A stretch of 64,000 bases of DNA from Sphingomonas hankyongi (lineage in GTDB: Bacteria > Pseudomonadota > Alphaproteobacteria > Sphingomonadales > Sphingomonadaceae), in assembly GCF_023516575.1 (NCBI RefSeq), contig NZ_JAMGBE010000002.1, positions 1 to 64,000 of the forward strand. The letters are read 5' to 3'. Below are positions 18,204-28,630 of the stretch, piece after piece. The notes below the pieces were generated by a model. It saw only the letters and a list, made by a program, of their open reading frames with translations. It did not search any database and was not told the DNA's origin. Position numbers and translations under genes: made by a program. How positions within the stretch are numbered: position 1 is the first letter of the stretch; the number at the start of each line of letters is the position of its first letter.

Positions 18204-19292
18204 GTCTTCGGGCTGTACGTCCGCGACCGGCCATCGGCTCTTCGTAATCAGCGCGGAGACGATTTCTGCCATCGCCGGCGAGGTCTGAAGGCCGAAGCCT
18301 CCCTGTCCAACCAGCCAGAAGAACCCTTCCGCTTGACCTTCGAAGCCGCACACGGGGTGACGGTCGGGCGCAAATGTTCTCAGTCCGGCCCACTTGCTGT
18401 GAATTCGTTCGACCTTGACCGTGGTTCGCTCCTCCATGCGAAAGGCGGCAAGCGCGACCTCATAGTCGTCCGGCTGCGCATCGCATGGATCCGCCGGAAT
18501 CTCATCCATCGGCGACGCGAAGAGCCGACCGCTCTCCGGCGCGAAATAAAGCTCATCGTGGACAGTCTTTGCGAAAGGCAGTTCCTCGAGCTTGGTCCCC
18601 GCCGGCCCATCGAAAGTGATGATCGTGCGACGCTTGGGCTGAAGCCCAATGGGTTGCACCCCGGCCAACCGCGCAACACTGTCGCCCCACGCACCCGCTG
18701 CGTTGATGACAATGGGCGCCTGGAATTCGTCGCCTTCTTCTGTGCTCACGCTCCAGGTTGCGCGGTGCTCGATCTTCGCCACGCGAGACTTCGAATGAAA
18801 CTGCCCGCCGCTCCCACGCAGCTGGCGCAAGAAACCCTGAAGAAGAGCGTGCGGGTCCAACCGGATACCTCGGTGGTCGGCAAGGCCGTGCCGGGCATCT
18901 TCCTTGAGCAGCGGACAGAGCTGGCTCACTGCCACTCCATCCAGCCTCTCGAGATGAGCAAAGCCGGCCAGCTCGGAGCCCAGCACATCGAGCTCGCCGC
19001 GTTCGTCGTCGCGCGCATAGACCAGCACAGGCATCTCCCGGCCCACCGGCACGTCAGCGAAATCGCTGGGCGGCTCATCGAAGAACGGCCTGCTTGCCAA
19101 GGTGAGCGCGCGAACCAAGCGGTCGCCGAGCGCATAATGGAGCATTGTCGCGCTCCGCCCGGACGAGTGGAACCCAATTTGCTCCTCGGCTTCGAGGACA
19201 CGGACGTGAGCATCTCGAGACAAAGCGGCGGCGGCGGAAAGGCCGGCGATCCCGCCCCCGATCACGAGGATGTCGCTTGTCAGCAGCGGCAC
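18177..19292 (-). CDS. FAD-dependent amino-acid oxidoreductase (DAO family)
   Basis: 371 residues, GTG start at 19292 that shares one base with the pntAA stop (TAGTG). Dinucleotide fold DILVIGGGIAGLSAAAALS at residue ~6, then EQIGFHSSGRSA, INAAGAWGDSVA, and the C-terminal GLRTFAPDRHPVCGFEG and WLVGQGGFGLQTSPAMAE typical of glycine/D-amino-acid oxidases and dehydrogenases. It likely oxidises a D- or imino acid; the substrate is not evident. Coupling to pntAA suggests it may share a redox-linked transcript, but this could be incidental. Confidence 0.87.
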   Translation of the reverse strand: MPLLTSDILVIGGGIAGLSAAAALSRDAHVRVLEAEEQIGFHSSGRSATMLHYALGDRLVRALTLASRPFFDEPPSDFADVPVGREMPVLVYARDDERGELDVLGSELAGFAHLERLDGVAVSQLCPLLKEDARHGLADHRGIRLDPHALLQGFLRQLRGSGGQFHSKSRVAKIEHRATWSVSTEEGDEFQAPIVINAAGAWGDSVARLAGVQPIGLQPKRRTIITFDGPAGTKLEELPFAKTVHDELYFAPESGRLFASPMDEIPADPCDAQPDDYEVALAAFRMEERTTVKVERIHSKWAGLRTFAPDRHPVCGFEGQAEGFFWLVGQGGFGLQTSPAMAEIVSALITKSRWPVADVQPEDLSPDRFHG

Positions 19293-20422
19293 TATGCTGC
19301 GGCGGTCAACCGCTCGTGAACAATCTTCCCGCCGTGCGTCAGGCGGATGCCCTTGACGATCTCGTCATCGTCCGGAAGCAGCGGGCGCCCCGCATCCTTG
19401 TCCCAGAAAGCGCTGAGGAAATTGAAGAGATTGCGCGCGAACAGGGCCGAGGCATCGGCCGAAAGACTGCGCGCGAGATTGCTCGCTCCGACGATCGTCA
19501 CTCCGTGCTTCTCGACGCTCTCGCCGGCCACTGTGCCCTCCACATTGCCCCCGGCTTCCGCGGCCAGATCGACGATCACGCTGCCCGGACGCATGCTGGC
19601 GATCTGCGCATCGCTGATCAGCTTCGGCGCGGGCTTGCCCGGAATCAGCGCAGTTGTGATCACGATATCCTGCTTCGCGATATGCCCGGACACGAGCTCA
19701 GCCTGCGCTTTTTGATATTCGTCGGACATTTCCGTCGCATAGCCGCCGGCGCCCTCGCCCTCGATGCCTGCTACATTTTCGACGAAGATCGGCTTCGCGC
19801 CGAGTGAGAGTATCTGCTCCTTCGTTGCCGAGCGGACGTCTGTCGCACTGACCTGCGCCCCCAGACGCCGCGCGGTGGCAATCGCCTGCAGACCAGCAAC
19901 TCCCACCCCCATCACAAACAGCTTCGCAGGGCTGACGGTCCCAGCTGCCGTCATCATCATCGGGAAGGCGCGGCCATATGCCGCGGCGCCGTCGATCACG
20001 GCTTTGTACCCGGCGAGGTTGGACTGCGACGACAATATGTCCATGGACTGCGCGCGAGTAATTCGCGGCATCCATTCCATCGCAAGCGCGTCGATGCCGG
20101 TCTTCGCATATGCCTCTATGGAGTCCGCGCGCCGAACCGGGTCGAGACCACCGACCAGCAAGGCCCCTGCTTGGGCGCCTTCGATGCCGTCAGGTCCTTG
20201 GACGCAAAGAATGATGTCAGCTCCGGCTATCACATCCTGCCGCGAACCCACCGTGGCGCCGGCCGTTTCGAAGTCTGCGTCACCGATCGAGGCGGATGCT
20301 CCGGCCCCCTGCTCTACCGCCACTTGCGCGCCAAGCGCGACGAACTTCTTCACGGTTTCCGGAATCGCGGCACAACGCGTCTCGCCGGGAGCCGTCTCCT
20401 TCAACACCGCGATCTTGGTCAC
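19292..20422 (-). CDS. pntAA: NAD(P) transhydrogenase subunit alpha, soluble part (alpha-1)
   Basis: 376 residues, the NAD(H)-binding domain I. N-terminus KIAVLKETAPGETRCAAIPETV. The Rossmann motif VMGVGVAGLQAIATARRLGA is near residue 170. The mobile-loop region EMSDEYQKAQAELV is at ~225, and the redox face GSVIVDLAAEAGGNVE at ~275. It needs PntAB and PntB, which are encoded ~4.8 kb away on the same strand. It starts four bases after the aa3 oxidase subunit IV gene. Confidence 0.94.
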   Translation of the reverse strand: MTKIAVLKETAPGETRCAAIPETVKKFVALGAQVAVEQGAGASASIGDADFETAGATVGSRQDVIAGADIILCVQGPDGIEGAQAGALLVGGLDPVRRADSIEAYAKTGIDALAMEWMPRITRAQSMDILSSQSNLAGYKAVIDGAAAYGRAFPMMMTAAGTVSPAKLFVMGVGVAGLQAIATARRLGAQVSATDVRSATKEQILSLGAKPIFVENVAGIEGEGAGGYATEMSDEYQKAQAELVSGHIAKQDIVITTALIPGKPAPKLISDAQIASMRPGSVIVDLAAEAGGNVEGTVAGESVEKHGVTIVGASNLARSLSADASALFARNLFNFLSAFWDKDAGRPLLPDDDEIVKGIRLTHGGKIVHERLTAAA

Positions 20423-20426
20423 GGCG

Positions 20427-20579
20427 TCAGGAAGAAATGATGAGAAGGACGAGGAAGCCCAGGATCAGGCAGACGATGGCGCCCCACTTTAACATTGCGG
20501 TGAAGCGTGAATAATCGCGCACGTGAATCGCCACGTCCTGCGTCGGCGGATCGACGAGCAACGGTTCTTCTTCTGCCAT
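20427..20579 (-). CDS. aa3-type cytochrome c oxidase subunit IV (bacterial COX4 type)
   Basis: 50 residues from an ATG at 20579 with AAGGGA placed well before it; the longer frame upstream lacks this. VRDYSRFTAMLKWGAIVC followed by one span (LILGFLVLLII) is the small alphaproteobacterial oxidase subunit IV signature. It sits in the inner membrane, and its role in oxidase stability is not well defined. Linkage to pntAA through a four-base gap is common in sphingomonads. Confidence 0.82.
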   Translation of the reverse strand: MAEEEPLLVDPPTQDVAIHVRDYSRFTAMLKWGAIVCLILGFLVLLIISS

Positions 20580-20728
20580 CCCAATTCCCTTTCCTAGACG
20601 CGCCTCAACGCTTGCGACGTCCATAACAACGCCGGGCAGGACACCCAAGCCCCTCATCGCGCGCGACCGCATGGTTCTTAAGCACGCCTTTACTCCTCGG
20701 CCTTAGAGTGCCCTCTGAAGGAGTCACG

Positions 20729-22165
20729 ATGGGCGAAGAGCGCACTCGGTCCTTGCTGCTGCTAGCCGCGGATCCAGCCGAACGGAGGCTGATCTCTGCT
20801 GTCGCCGCTCGGGCAAATTGGAGCGTCGTCGGCGCGGCCGACGAGGAAACAGCCGTCGCGCTGTTGCAGGGACCTCACGGTCGCGAGGTACAGGCGGTCT
20901 TGGTCACCAACTGGGATCCCGAAACCGGGCCGAGCCTCATCGGAGCTCTCCGCGACCAGCGAGAGCGCCTCCCGGTCATTGTCCTTTCCACCGGTGACAG
21001 CGTCTCGACGGCCGTCGACGCCATGCGGGCCGGCGCATCGGATTTCCTTGTGCGTCCCGTGGCGCCAGAGCGCCTGACTGAGGCGCTCGCGGCTAACAGC
21101 GACCGCCGCAAGGCTGCGGGCGAGCTTGCGCCGCTATCCGAGAAGATGGCTCCCGATCTGTCGTTAGAGCAACTTATCGGCGCGGCTCCAGAATTCCGGT
21201 CGGCGCTTGCGGTTGCGGCTAAGGCCGCACGAAACCGGCTGCCGATCCTGATCATTGGTGAGCCGGGAACCGGCAAGGAAACGATCGCTCGCGCGATCCA
21301 CTCAGCAAGCCTTCGTGCGAAGGGTCCATTACTCCTGCTCGATTGCAAGGCTGTGCCTGCGAATATCATCGACAGCGAATTGTTCGGTCATGAAAAGGGC
21401 GCCTTTCCAGGCGCATTTGCATCGAAAGTCGGCAAGATCGTCCAGGCCGACGGCGGGACCCTGCTGCTCGACGAGATCGGTGGCCTGCCTGCCGAGACCC
21501 AGGAGCGGCTCGATCGCGTGTTGGCGACTGGCGAGGTCCGTCCCGTTGGCCTCAACGGCAGTTATTCAGTCGATGTGCGAGTGATTGCGACAAGCAGCCG
21601 TCCCCTTCCCGAGGACTTTAATTCCGGTCTCGCGGAAAGAATTGCGTCCACCACGGTAAACCTGCCGTCGCTGCGCGACCGAAGCGGAGATATTCCAGTG
21701 CTTGCGCGGCATCTCCTGACCCGCCTTGCCGAACAGATCGGTGCACGCCCGCTCTCGATCGGCAATGACGCTCTCGCAGTGCTGATGCGATACGGCTGGC
21801 CAGGCAACGTGCGTCAGCTTGCGGCGGTCCTCTTTCGCGCCGGGCTTCAATGCGAAAGCGGCTCGCTCACCGCCGAGCATTTTCCGCACATCGCCATCCA
21901 GTCGCGCTTCTCGGGACGGCGCAATGACTTCGCGCCGATCATCAGCAAGGCAAGCAGCGATGAGGCCATCGGAGGACGACCGGGCGTCACGCTTTATTCG
22001 AGCGACGGCCACCTTCGTCCGCTTGAAGATATCGAAGCGGACATCATCCGGCTGGCGATCGGCCATTATAGGGGGCGTATGGCGGAGGTTGCCCGCCGTC
22101 TCGGCATCGGCCGGTCCACGCTCTATCGCAAGCTAGGCGAGCTCGGGATCGACACCGCGGCCTGA
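20729..22165 (+). CDS. NtrC-family regulator (receiver-AAA+-Fis) with altered GAFTGA loop
   Basis: 478 residues from an ATG at 20729 with GAAGGAG six bases before it; a GTG at 20708 is less likely. The N-terminal receiver-like domain has its presumed acceptor in LVTNWDPETG. The AAA+ domain shows Walker A GEPGTGKET, the GAFTGA loop changed to GAFPGA in HEKGAFPGAFAS, and Walker B TLLLDEIGGLP. The sensor region includes LRDRSGDIPVLARHLL. The Fis-type helix-turn-helix ends the protein (MAEVARRLGIGRSTLYRKL). Thr in GAFTGA normally contacts sigma-54; with Pro there, activation of sigma-54 promoters is doubtful. Confidence 0.9.
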   Translation: MGEERTRSLLLLAADPAERRLISAVAARANWSVVGAADEETAVALLQGPHGREVQAVLVTNWDPETGPSLIGALRDQRERLPVIVLSTGDSVSTAVDAMRAGASDFLVRPVAPERLTEALAANSDRRKAAGELAPLSEKMAPDLSLEQLIGAAPEFRSALAVAAKAARNRLPILIIGEPGTGKETIARAIHSASLRAKGPLLLLDCKAVPANIIDSELFGHEKGAFPGAFASKVGKIVQADGGTLLLDEIGGLPAETQERLDRVLATGEVRPVGLNGSYSVDVRVIATSSRPLPEDFNSGLAERIASTTVNLPSLRDRSGDIPVLARHLLTRLAEQIGARPLSIGNDALAVLMRYGWPGNVRQLAAVLFRAGLQCESGSLTAEHFPHIAIQSRFSGRRNDFAPIISKASSDEAIGGRPGVTLYSSDGHLRPLEDIEADIIRLAIGHYRGRMAEVARRLGIGRSTLYRKLGELGIDTAA

Positions 22166-22183
22166 CGGACTAGTCTCGCAGGG

Positions 22184-22957
22184 GTGCGCGGCCTCCTCAT
22201 CGCGATCGTCCTTGCCTTATGCGCGTGCGGTGGAAGTCCTGCGCGCGAGGTTGCAGCGTCTTTCTGCTCGGAACAAACGTTCGAAGGTACTCGGTTCACC
22301 GTCTGCGGCAATAAGGGTGGCGAGCTGAGGCTGTTTGCTGCTGCCAAGGGACAAACGCCGCTCAGAAGTTTCGCGGATCTGGCGCTTGACCAGGACAAGG
22401 TAGCATTCGCGATGAATGCGGGGATGTTCGACGAAGACGGCCGTCCGATCGGCCTCGCGACAGCGAATGGCGCAGCGCTGCACAAAGTGAACCTGCGGGA
22501 TGGTCCGGGCAATTTTCATATGAAGCCGAACGGCGTCTTCATCGTGACCTGCGGCGGAAAGTCGGTAATGATTGTGAAGAGCGAGGCAGTCCCGCAATTC
22601 CGCTGCGCACCTGACATCGAGACCCAGTCCGGCCCCATGCTGGTGATCGATGGCAAACTTCATCCAAAGATCGAGGCGGACGGCACATCGCGGCTCATCC
22701 GCAATGGCGTCGGCGTGACACGCGATGGCCGGCCGCTGTTCGTGATTTCAGAAGACCCTGTGTCGTTCGGAAAGCTGGCCCGCTTCTTTCGCGATAGCCT
22801 GAAGACGCCGAACGCGCTGTTCTTCGACGGATCGGTCAGCTCTTTGTGGGACCCGGCCAATGGTAGAATGGACTCCCATGCGGAGCTCGGCCCGATGATC
22901 GTCGGGCTCAAACCCTCGGCGTCAACGCCTGATCGCGGAGGCCACGCCAAACCCTAA
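22184..22957 (+). CDS. phosphodiester glycosidase family (DUF2233) exported protein
   Basis: 257 residues, GTG start. The N-terminal signal (LLIAIVLALCACGGS) may be a weak lipobox. Family marks are AFAMNAGMFDEDGRPIGL, FHMKPNGVFIV, TQSGPMLVIDG, RNGVGVTRDGRPLFVIS and NALFFDGSVSSLW, as in the NAGPA/DUF2233 family that cleaves phosphodiester-linked sugars in the envelope or outside the cell. The real substrate is unknown. Its end overlaps the convergent folP end by 50 bases. Confidence 0.87.
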   Translation: MRGLLIAIVLALCACGGSPAREVAASFCSEQTFEGTRFTVCGNKGGELRLFAAAKGQTPLRSFADLALDQDKVAFAMNAGMFDEDGRPIGLATANGAALHKVNLRDGPGNFHMKPNGVFIVTCGGKSVMIVKSEAVPQFRCAPDIETQSGPMLVIDGKLHPKIEADGTSRLIRNGVGVTRDGRPLFVISEDPVSFGKLARFFRDSLKTPNALFFDGSVSSLWDPANGRMDSHAELGPMIVGLKPSASTPDRGGHAKP

Positions 22958-23978
22958 CGGCCTGCATTGTCTCGGGAACGTCGTGGACGCGCAAGATCTG
23001 GGCGCCTTGCTCTGCCGCCTTCAACGCGAGGGTAATGCTCCCGCCAAGTCGTTGATCCGCGGGTGCCTCGCCCGATAGGGCACCTATCATCCGCTTGCGG
23101 CTTGCGCCCACGACGATCGGGCATCCAAGGCCATGCAAGAGCGCAAGGCCGTTCATCAGCTCGAGATTGTGGCCGACGTTCTTGCCGAAGCCGAAGCCCG
23201 GGTCGATGAGAATCTTGTTGCGCGATATCCCGGCTGCCTCGGCCGCGGCAATTCGTTCCTCGAGCCACAAGAACACCTCCACGAGCACGTCATCGTAACG
23301 AGGGTCGTCCTGCATCGTCTCCGGAGCGCCCTGGTGGTGCATGAGGACTACCGGGACACTCGCGGACCCGATCACGTCACCTGCGCGGTCGTCAAAGGTG
23401 AGCGCAGATACGTCGTTGATCATGCGCGCACCGGCGCCAACCGCCGCCGTCATGACGTCCGCTTTCCGTGTGTCCACGGACACTGCAGTGCCGCCCGCGG
23501 CCAGTTGACGGATTACCGGCACGACTCGCTCAAGTTCATCGCCTTCCCAAACCGCCTTCGCGCCGGGCCGGGTCGACTCGCCTCCGACATCGATCATTGC
23601 CGCTCCCGCTGCGGTCATCCGTGCACCTGCGTCGGCGGCTTGCCCAGCGTCGGCGAACTGGCCTCCGTCGGAGAAGCTGTCCGGAGTGACATTCACGATG
23701 CCCATAAGCTGCGGTTGGTCGAGGCGAATGGTGCGCTCGCCGAGCTGCAACGGAGGGCGTGAAGCAATTAGGGCATCCCATTGGGCCGTGGCATCGGCGT
23801 CGAGACGCCTATCGATGCCTTCCACGGGTACAAGCTCGGAAGAGGTCCTGCTGCGTCCGTCGACATGAATCAATTCGACGGCTGAGAACCAGTTCAGCCC
23901 ACCGGCAAGCCGAGCGACCTTGCCGTCATGGCCGAACGGGGAATCGACGAAAGCCGTCGGGCGAAGGAGCGTGCGCAT
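22908..23978 (-). CDS. folP: dihydropteroate synthase
   Basis: 356 residues, longer than the common ~280 because of an ~80-residue N-terminal extension of unknown role. Core: LMGIVNVTPDSFSDGG (~95), MIDVGGESTRPGA (~135), VSVDTRKADV (~175), INDVSALT, ILIDPGFGFGK (~250), VGASRKRMIG (~285), RVHDV (~335). It joins para-aminobenzoate to the pterin in folate synthesis and is the target of sulfonamides. It lies nine bases after ccrM on the same strand. Confidence 0.94.
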   Translation of the reverse strand: MRTLLRPTAFVDSPFGHDGKVARLAGGLNWFSAVELIHVDGRSRTSSELVPVEGIDRRLDADATAQWDALIASRPPLQLGERTIRLDQPQLMGIVNVTPDSFSDGGQFADAGQAADAGARMTAAGAAMIDVGGESTRPGAKAVWEGDELERVVPVIRQLAAGGTAVSVDTRKADVMTAAVGAGARMINDVSALTFDDRAGDVIGSASVPVVLMHHQGAPETMQDDPRYDDVLVEVFLWLEERIAAAEAAGISRNKILIDPGFGFGKNVGHNLELMNGLALLHGLGCPIVVGASRKRMIGALSGEAPADQRLGGSITLALKAAEQGAQILRVHDVPETMQAVRVWRGLRDQALTPRV

Positions 23979-23987
23979 CGAACCGCG

Positions 23988-25309
<1,322 letters not shown>

Positions 25310-26009
25310 GCTGGCTGCATTTCTTCCAGTCCGAGTTCCGGCTGCGCCGCTTCCGCCATCATTTGACGGACGAGGCCAAAGCTTCGCCGGTGAAGCGGGG
25401 TCGGACCCAATTCACGCAGCGCTCGACGATGGTCCGGCGTGGGATAGCCGCGATTATGCTCCCAGCCATAGCCTGGGTGTGCGGCTGCATAGTCCACCAT
25501 CATTCGGTCGCGTGTGACCTTGGCGATGATCGAGGCGGCCGCGATCGATCGGCATTTGGCGTCGCCGTCGACGATCGCTTTCGAAGGGCGCTGCCATTTC
25601 GGACAGGCATTGCCATCGACCAGCACCCACGCGGGCTCCAGTCCGAGCGCCTCCACGGCGCGGGTCATGGCCAGCATGCGCGCCCAGTAGATGTTGATCG
25701 TGTCGATCTCTTCGACCGTTGCGACCCCCACGCCCCAGGCCGAGCAATCGATCAGCCTCGCGTAAATCGCCTCTCGCTTTTCGATGGGCAGGTTCTTCGA
25801 ATCGTCGATCCCGCGCGGGAATTTCTGACGGTCCAGGATGCAGGCGGCAGCGACGACTGGGCCGGCGAGCGGCGCACATCCGGCCTCGTCCACCCCCGCC
25901 AACGGTTGCGGAAAATCCAGCTCAAGCTTGAAGGAACAGCGCCGAGGCATAGCGTAAGCCTATGAAGCTGCTCAGTGAGTCGCCAGTGGCAACCGCCGAA
26001 TTTTGTGGA

Positions 26010-27188
26010 TTAGTCCATCCGCCAGGGCGGGAAGCGGCGGGCTTCGCCGGCCTTATAGAGGAAGATGATATTTCCGTCGGGATCCCGGAGCCGCGCCTCG
26101 CGCCAAAGCCATGGTTGATTGCGGGGGCCGTGCTCAAAAGCGATGCCGTTCCGCGCCAGCTGCTCGACGCGCTCGTCGAGATCATCGCATTCGAAGTAGA
26201 CCGCAGTCGTCGCGCTGATGGTTTCCTCAGGGTCGATCTGGACAGAAAATGTCCCGCCACCGCCAGCCTCGAAACGGGCATAGCCCGTGTCCGGGCTGTC
26301 GACGATCTGCTTCAGTCCAAGCTTCCGGTAGAAAGCGACTGACCGAGCATAGTTGGTCCCGGTAACCGTGACCTGGTTCAATCGTGGCGAAGCGCCGATG
26401 TCCAGACGTACGAACGCCTGACCCATGGGTCCCGAACCCTGACCAAGCCCTGGCGCATCATGAAGAGCCACGCGCACAAATTCGCGGGCCCGCGCTACCG
26501 CGTCCGGAAGGGCTGCGTCTTGGGCGAGGAACATGGCGATGGCGCTTGCAAGCGTGCAGCCGGTGCCGTGCGTACTCGTGGTATCGATGCGTTGGCCCTG
26601 CCAGCTCGTAATATTGTCAGTCTCGATCAGCGCGTCCGCAAGCGCGTCCCCTTCTTCGTGTCCGCCTTTGATGAGGACTGCACAGCCGTGCTCTCCAACC
26701 AGATGCAGCGCCGCGGCGACAGGATCGTCCTCAGACGTCAGGCGCTTAAGTTCAGGCAGATTGGGTGTCGCGATCGTCGCCACCTTCATCAGGCGGGCGA
26801 ACGCACGAATCGTCGCGTCGTCGGCAAGCTCAGCCCCGCTCGTAGCAACCATTACGGGATCGAACACGATCGGAAGGTCGGGCTGGCTTTCACGAATCTG
26901 CTCGAGCCGGCCGGCAACCTGTTCAGCCGTGAATGCGCTGCCGATCATGCCGATCTTGACCGCATCGACGCCGATGTCGGCGATCACGGCATCGATCTGG
27001 GCAAGCACCATCTCTGTGGGCACGGGATGAACGCCGGTTACGCCCAAAGTGCTCTGCGCCGTGACCGCAGTAACAGCCGTCATGGCGTGGCCGCCCAGCA
27101 TGGTCACTGTCTTGATATCAGCTTGAATCCCGGCGCCCCCGCCGGAGTCCGATCCGGCGATGATCAGGATTCGCGCCGTCGACGTCAT
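26010..27188 (-). CDS. thiD: ThiD (HMP/HMP-P kinase) fused to a C-terminal VOC/glyoxalase domain
   Basis: 392 residues from an ATG at 27188; an ATG at 27230 is possible. Residues ~1-260 are ThiD: ILIIAGSDSGGGAGIQADIK, TAQSTLGV, VFDPVMVATSGAEL, VLIKGGHEEGD and STHGTGCTLASAIA, covering substrate and ATP sites. ThiD phosphorylates hydroxymethylpyrimidine twice in thiamine synthesis. Residues ~275-392 form a VOC domain (LNQVTVTGTNYARSVAFYRKLGL, YFECDDLDERVEQL, RLRDPDGNIIFLYKAGE), as in bleomycin-resistance/glyoxalase proteins. No stop or frameshift separates them. The fusion is unusual, and the VOC role is unknown. Confidence 0.88.
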   Translation of the reverse strand: MTSTARILIIAGSDSGGGAGIQADIKTVTMLGGHAMTAVTAVTAQSTLGVTGVHPVPTEMVLAQIDAVIADIGVDAVKIGMIGSAFTAEQVAGRLEQIRESQPDLPIVFDPVMVATSGAELADDATIRAFARLMKVATIATPNLPELKRLTSEDDPVAAALHLVGEHGCAVLIKGGHEEGDALADALIETDNITSWQGQRIDTTSTHGTGCTLASAIAMFLAQDAALPDAVARAREFVRVALHDAPGLGQGSGPMGQAFVRLDIGASPRLNQVTVTGTNYARSVAFYRKLGLKQIVDSPDTGYARFEAGGGGTFSVQIDPEETISATTAVYFECDDLDERVEQLARNGIAFEHGPRNQPWLWREARLRDPDGNIIFLYKAGEARRFPPWRMD

Positions 27189-27273
27189 CGCGTCGACCGC
27201 GGTTCGGCTCCGCGGAGCGAAGTTTTCCATGCGCACGGCACTGTGGTTTGAGCGCCAAATGCGAAGAAATGGT

Positions 27274-28611
27274 TCACGAGGCCGATTGGACGGCCTCGCA
27301 GATGTCGTCGACCAGGCGTTCGACAAGCTCCTGATCGTCGCCTTCCGCCATAACGCGGATCAGAGGCTCTGTGCCCGATGGGCGTACGAGCAGCCGGCCC
27401 CGTCCCTTCAATTGTTCCTCGGCCGCGGCGATGCGGTCCTGGACCAATTTAGCCTTCAGGGGCGCGCCTCCGTTGAAGCGCACGTTCTTCAACAGCTGCG
27501 GCACGGGTTCGAACTGGCGCAGGATTTGGCTCGCAGGCTTCTTCTGCTCGACCAGCGCTGCGAGCACTTGAAGACCTGCGACAAGGCCGTCGCCGGTCGT
27601 CGAGTGATCGGTCAGAATGATGTGTCCGGACTGCTCGCCGCCGACGTTGGCGCCGATCCGGCGCATTTCTTCAAGAACATAGCGGTCACCGACCTTCGTC
27701 CGCACCAGCTCCAAGCCGGCATCGCGCAACTTCCGTTCAAGTCCCAGATTGGACATGACGGTGGCGATCACCGACTTGCCTTTCAGCTCTCCTCGACTGT
27801 GCATGCCGAGCGCGATCAGAGCCATCAGCTGGTCGCCATCCACCAGCTGCCCCTTTTCGTCGACCACGATGAGCCGGTCAGCGTCTCCATCAAGGGCAAG
27901 GCCAATATCGGCGCCACTGGCGACGACCGTTTCCTGCAGGGTTGCCGGATGCGTCGAGCCGCAAGCGTCGTTGATGTTGAGGCCGTCAGGCGAGACTCCG
28001 ACGGGAACAACGTCCGCGCCTAGCTCCCACAGCGCTTCGGGCGCCACATGGTACGCAGCACCATTCGCGCAATCCACGACGATCTTGAGACCGTCGAGCC
28101 TAAGATGCTCCGGGAAAGTATCCTTGAGGAAGTGGATGTAGCGCCCGCGGGCGTCATCAATGCGCTTGGCGCGGCCGATTTCCCCGGGAGTCGCAAGCTC
28201 GGGCGAACCCTGCAGCAATCCTTCTATCTCTCGTTCGTCCTCGTCGCTGAGCTTGTAGCCGTCGGGGCCGAACATCTTGATGCCGTTGTCGGCGAACGGA
28301 TTGTGCGAGGCAGAGATCATCACGCCGAGGTCCGCGCGCATCGATTTCGTTAGCATCGCAACGGCGGGCGTCGGCATCGGCCCCAACAGCACGACGTCCA
28401 TCCCGACGCTCGTGAAGCCGGCGACCATGGCGGATTCCATCATGTATCCCGACAGACGCGTGTCCTTGCCGATCACCACGCGATGCCGGTGATCGCCTCG
28501 AAGGAAGTAAGCGCCAGCGGCCTGGCCGACGCGAAGCGCCGTCTCGGCCGTCATCGGCTCACGATTGGTCAGCCCGCGGATTCCGTCCGTGCCAAAATAT
28601 TTCCGTGTCAT
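27274..28611 (-). CDS. glmM: phosphoglucosamine mutase
   Basis: 445 residues from an ATG at 28611. Start [12 protein letters not shown]; active serine loop [17 protein letters not shown] (~100); metal loop [14 protein letters not shown] (~240); sugar-binding GEQSGHII (~320); phosphate-binding [15 protein letters not shown] (~410). It converts glucosamine-6-P to glucosamine-1-P for UDP-GlcNAc, hence peptidoglycan and LPS. Full length, with all motifs intact. Followed on the same strand by thiD after ~85 bases. Confidence 0.96.
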   Translation of the reverse strand: MTRKYFGTDGIRGLTNREPMTAETALRVGQAAGAYFLRGDHRHRVVIGKDTRLSGYMMESAMVAGFTSVGMDVVLLGPMPTPAVAMLTKSMRADLGVMISASHNPFADNGIKMFGPDGYKLSDEDEREIEGLLQGSPELATPGEIGRAKRIDDARGRYIHFLKDTFPEHLRLDGLKIVVDCANGAAYHVAPEALWELGADVVPVGVSPDGLNINDACGSTHPATLQETVVASGADIGLALDGDADRLIVVDEKGQLVDGDQLMALIALGMHSRGELKGKSVIATVMSNLGLERKLRDAGLELVRTKVGDRYVLEEMRRIGANVGGEQSGHIILTDHSTTGDGLVAGLQVLAALVEQKKPASQILRQFEPVPQLLKNVRFNGGAPLKAKLVQDRIAAAEEQLKGRGRLLVRPSGTEPLIRVMAEGDDQELVERLVDDICEAVQSAS

Positions 28612-28630
28612 CGCGAGCGCCTTAGCGCGG

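Noticed and set aside
27160-28023. Plus-strand open frame of 287 codons across thiD and glmM
   Set aside because: Antisense to glmM with all motifs on the minus strand.
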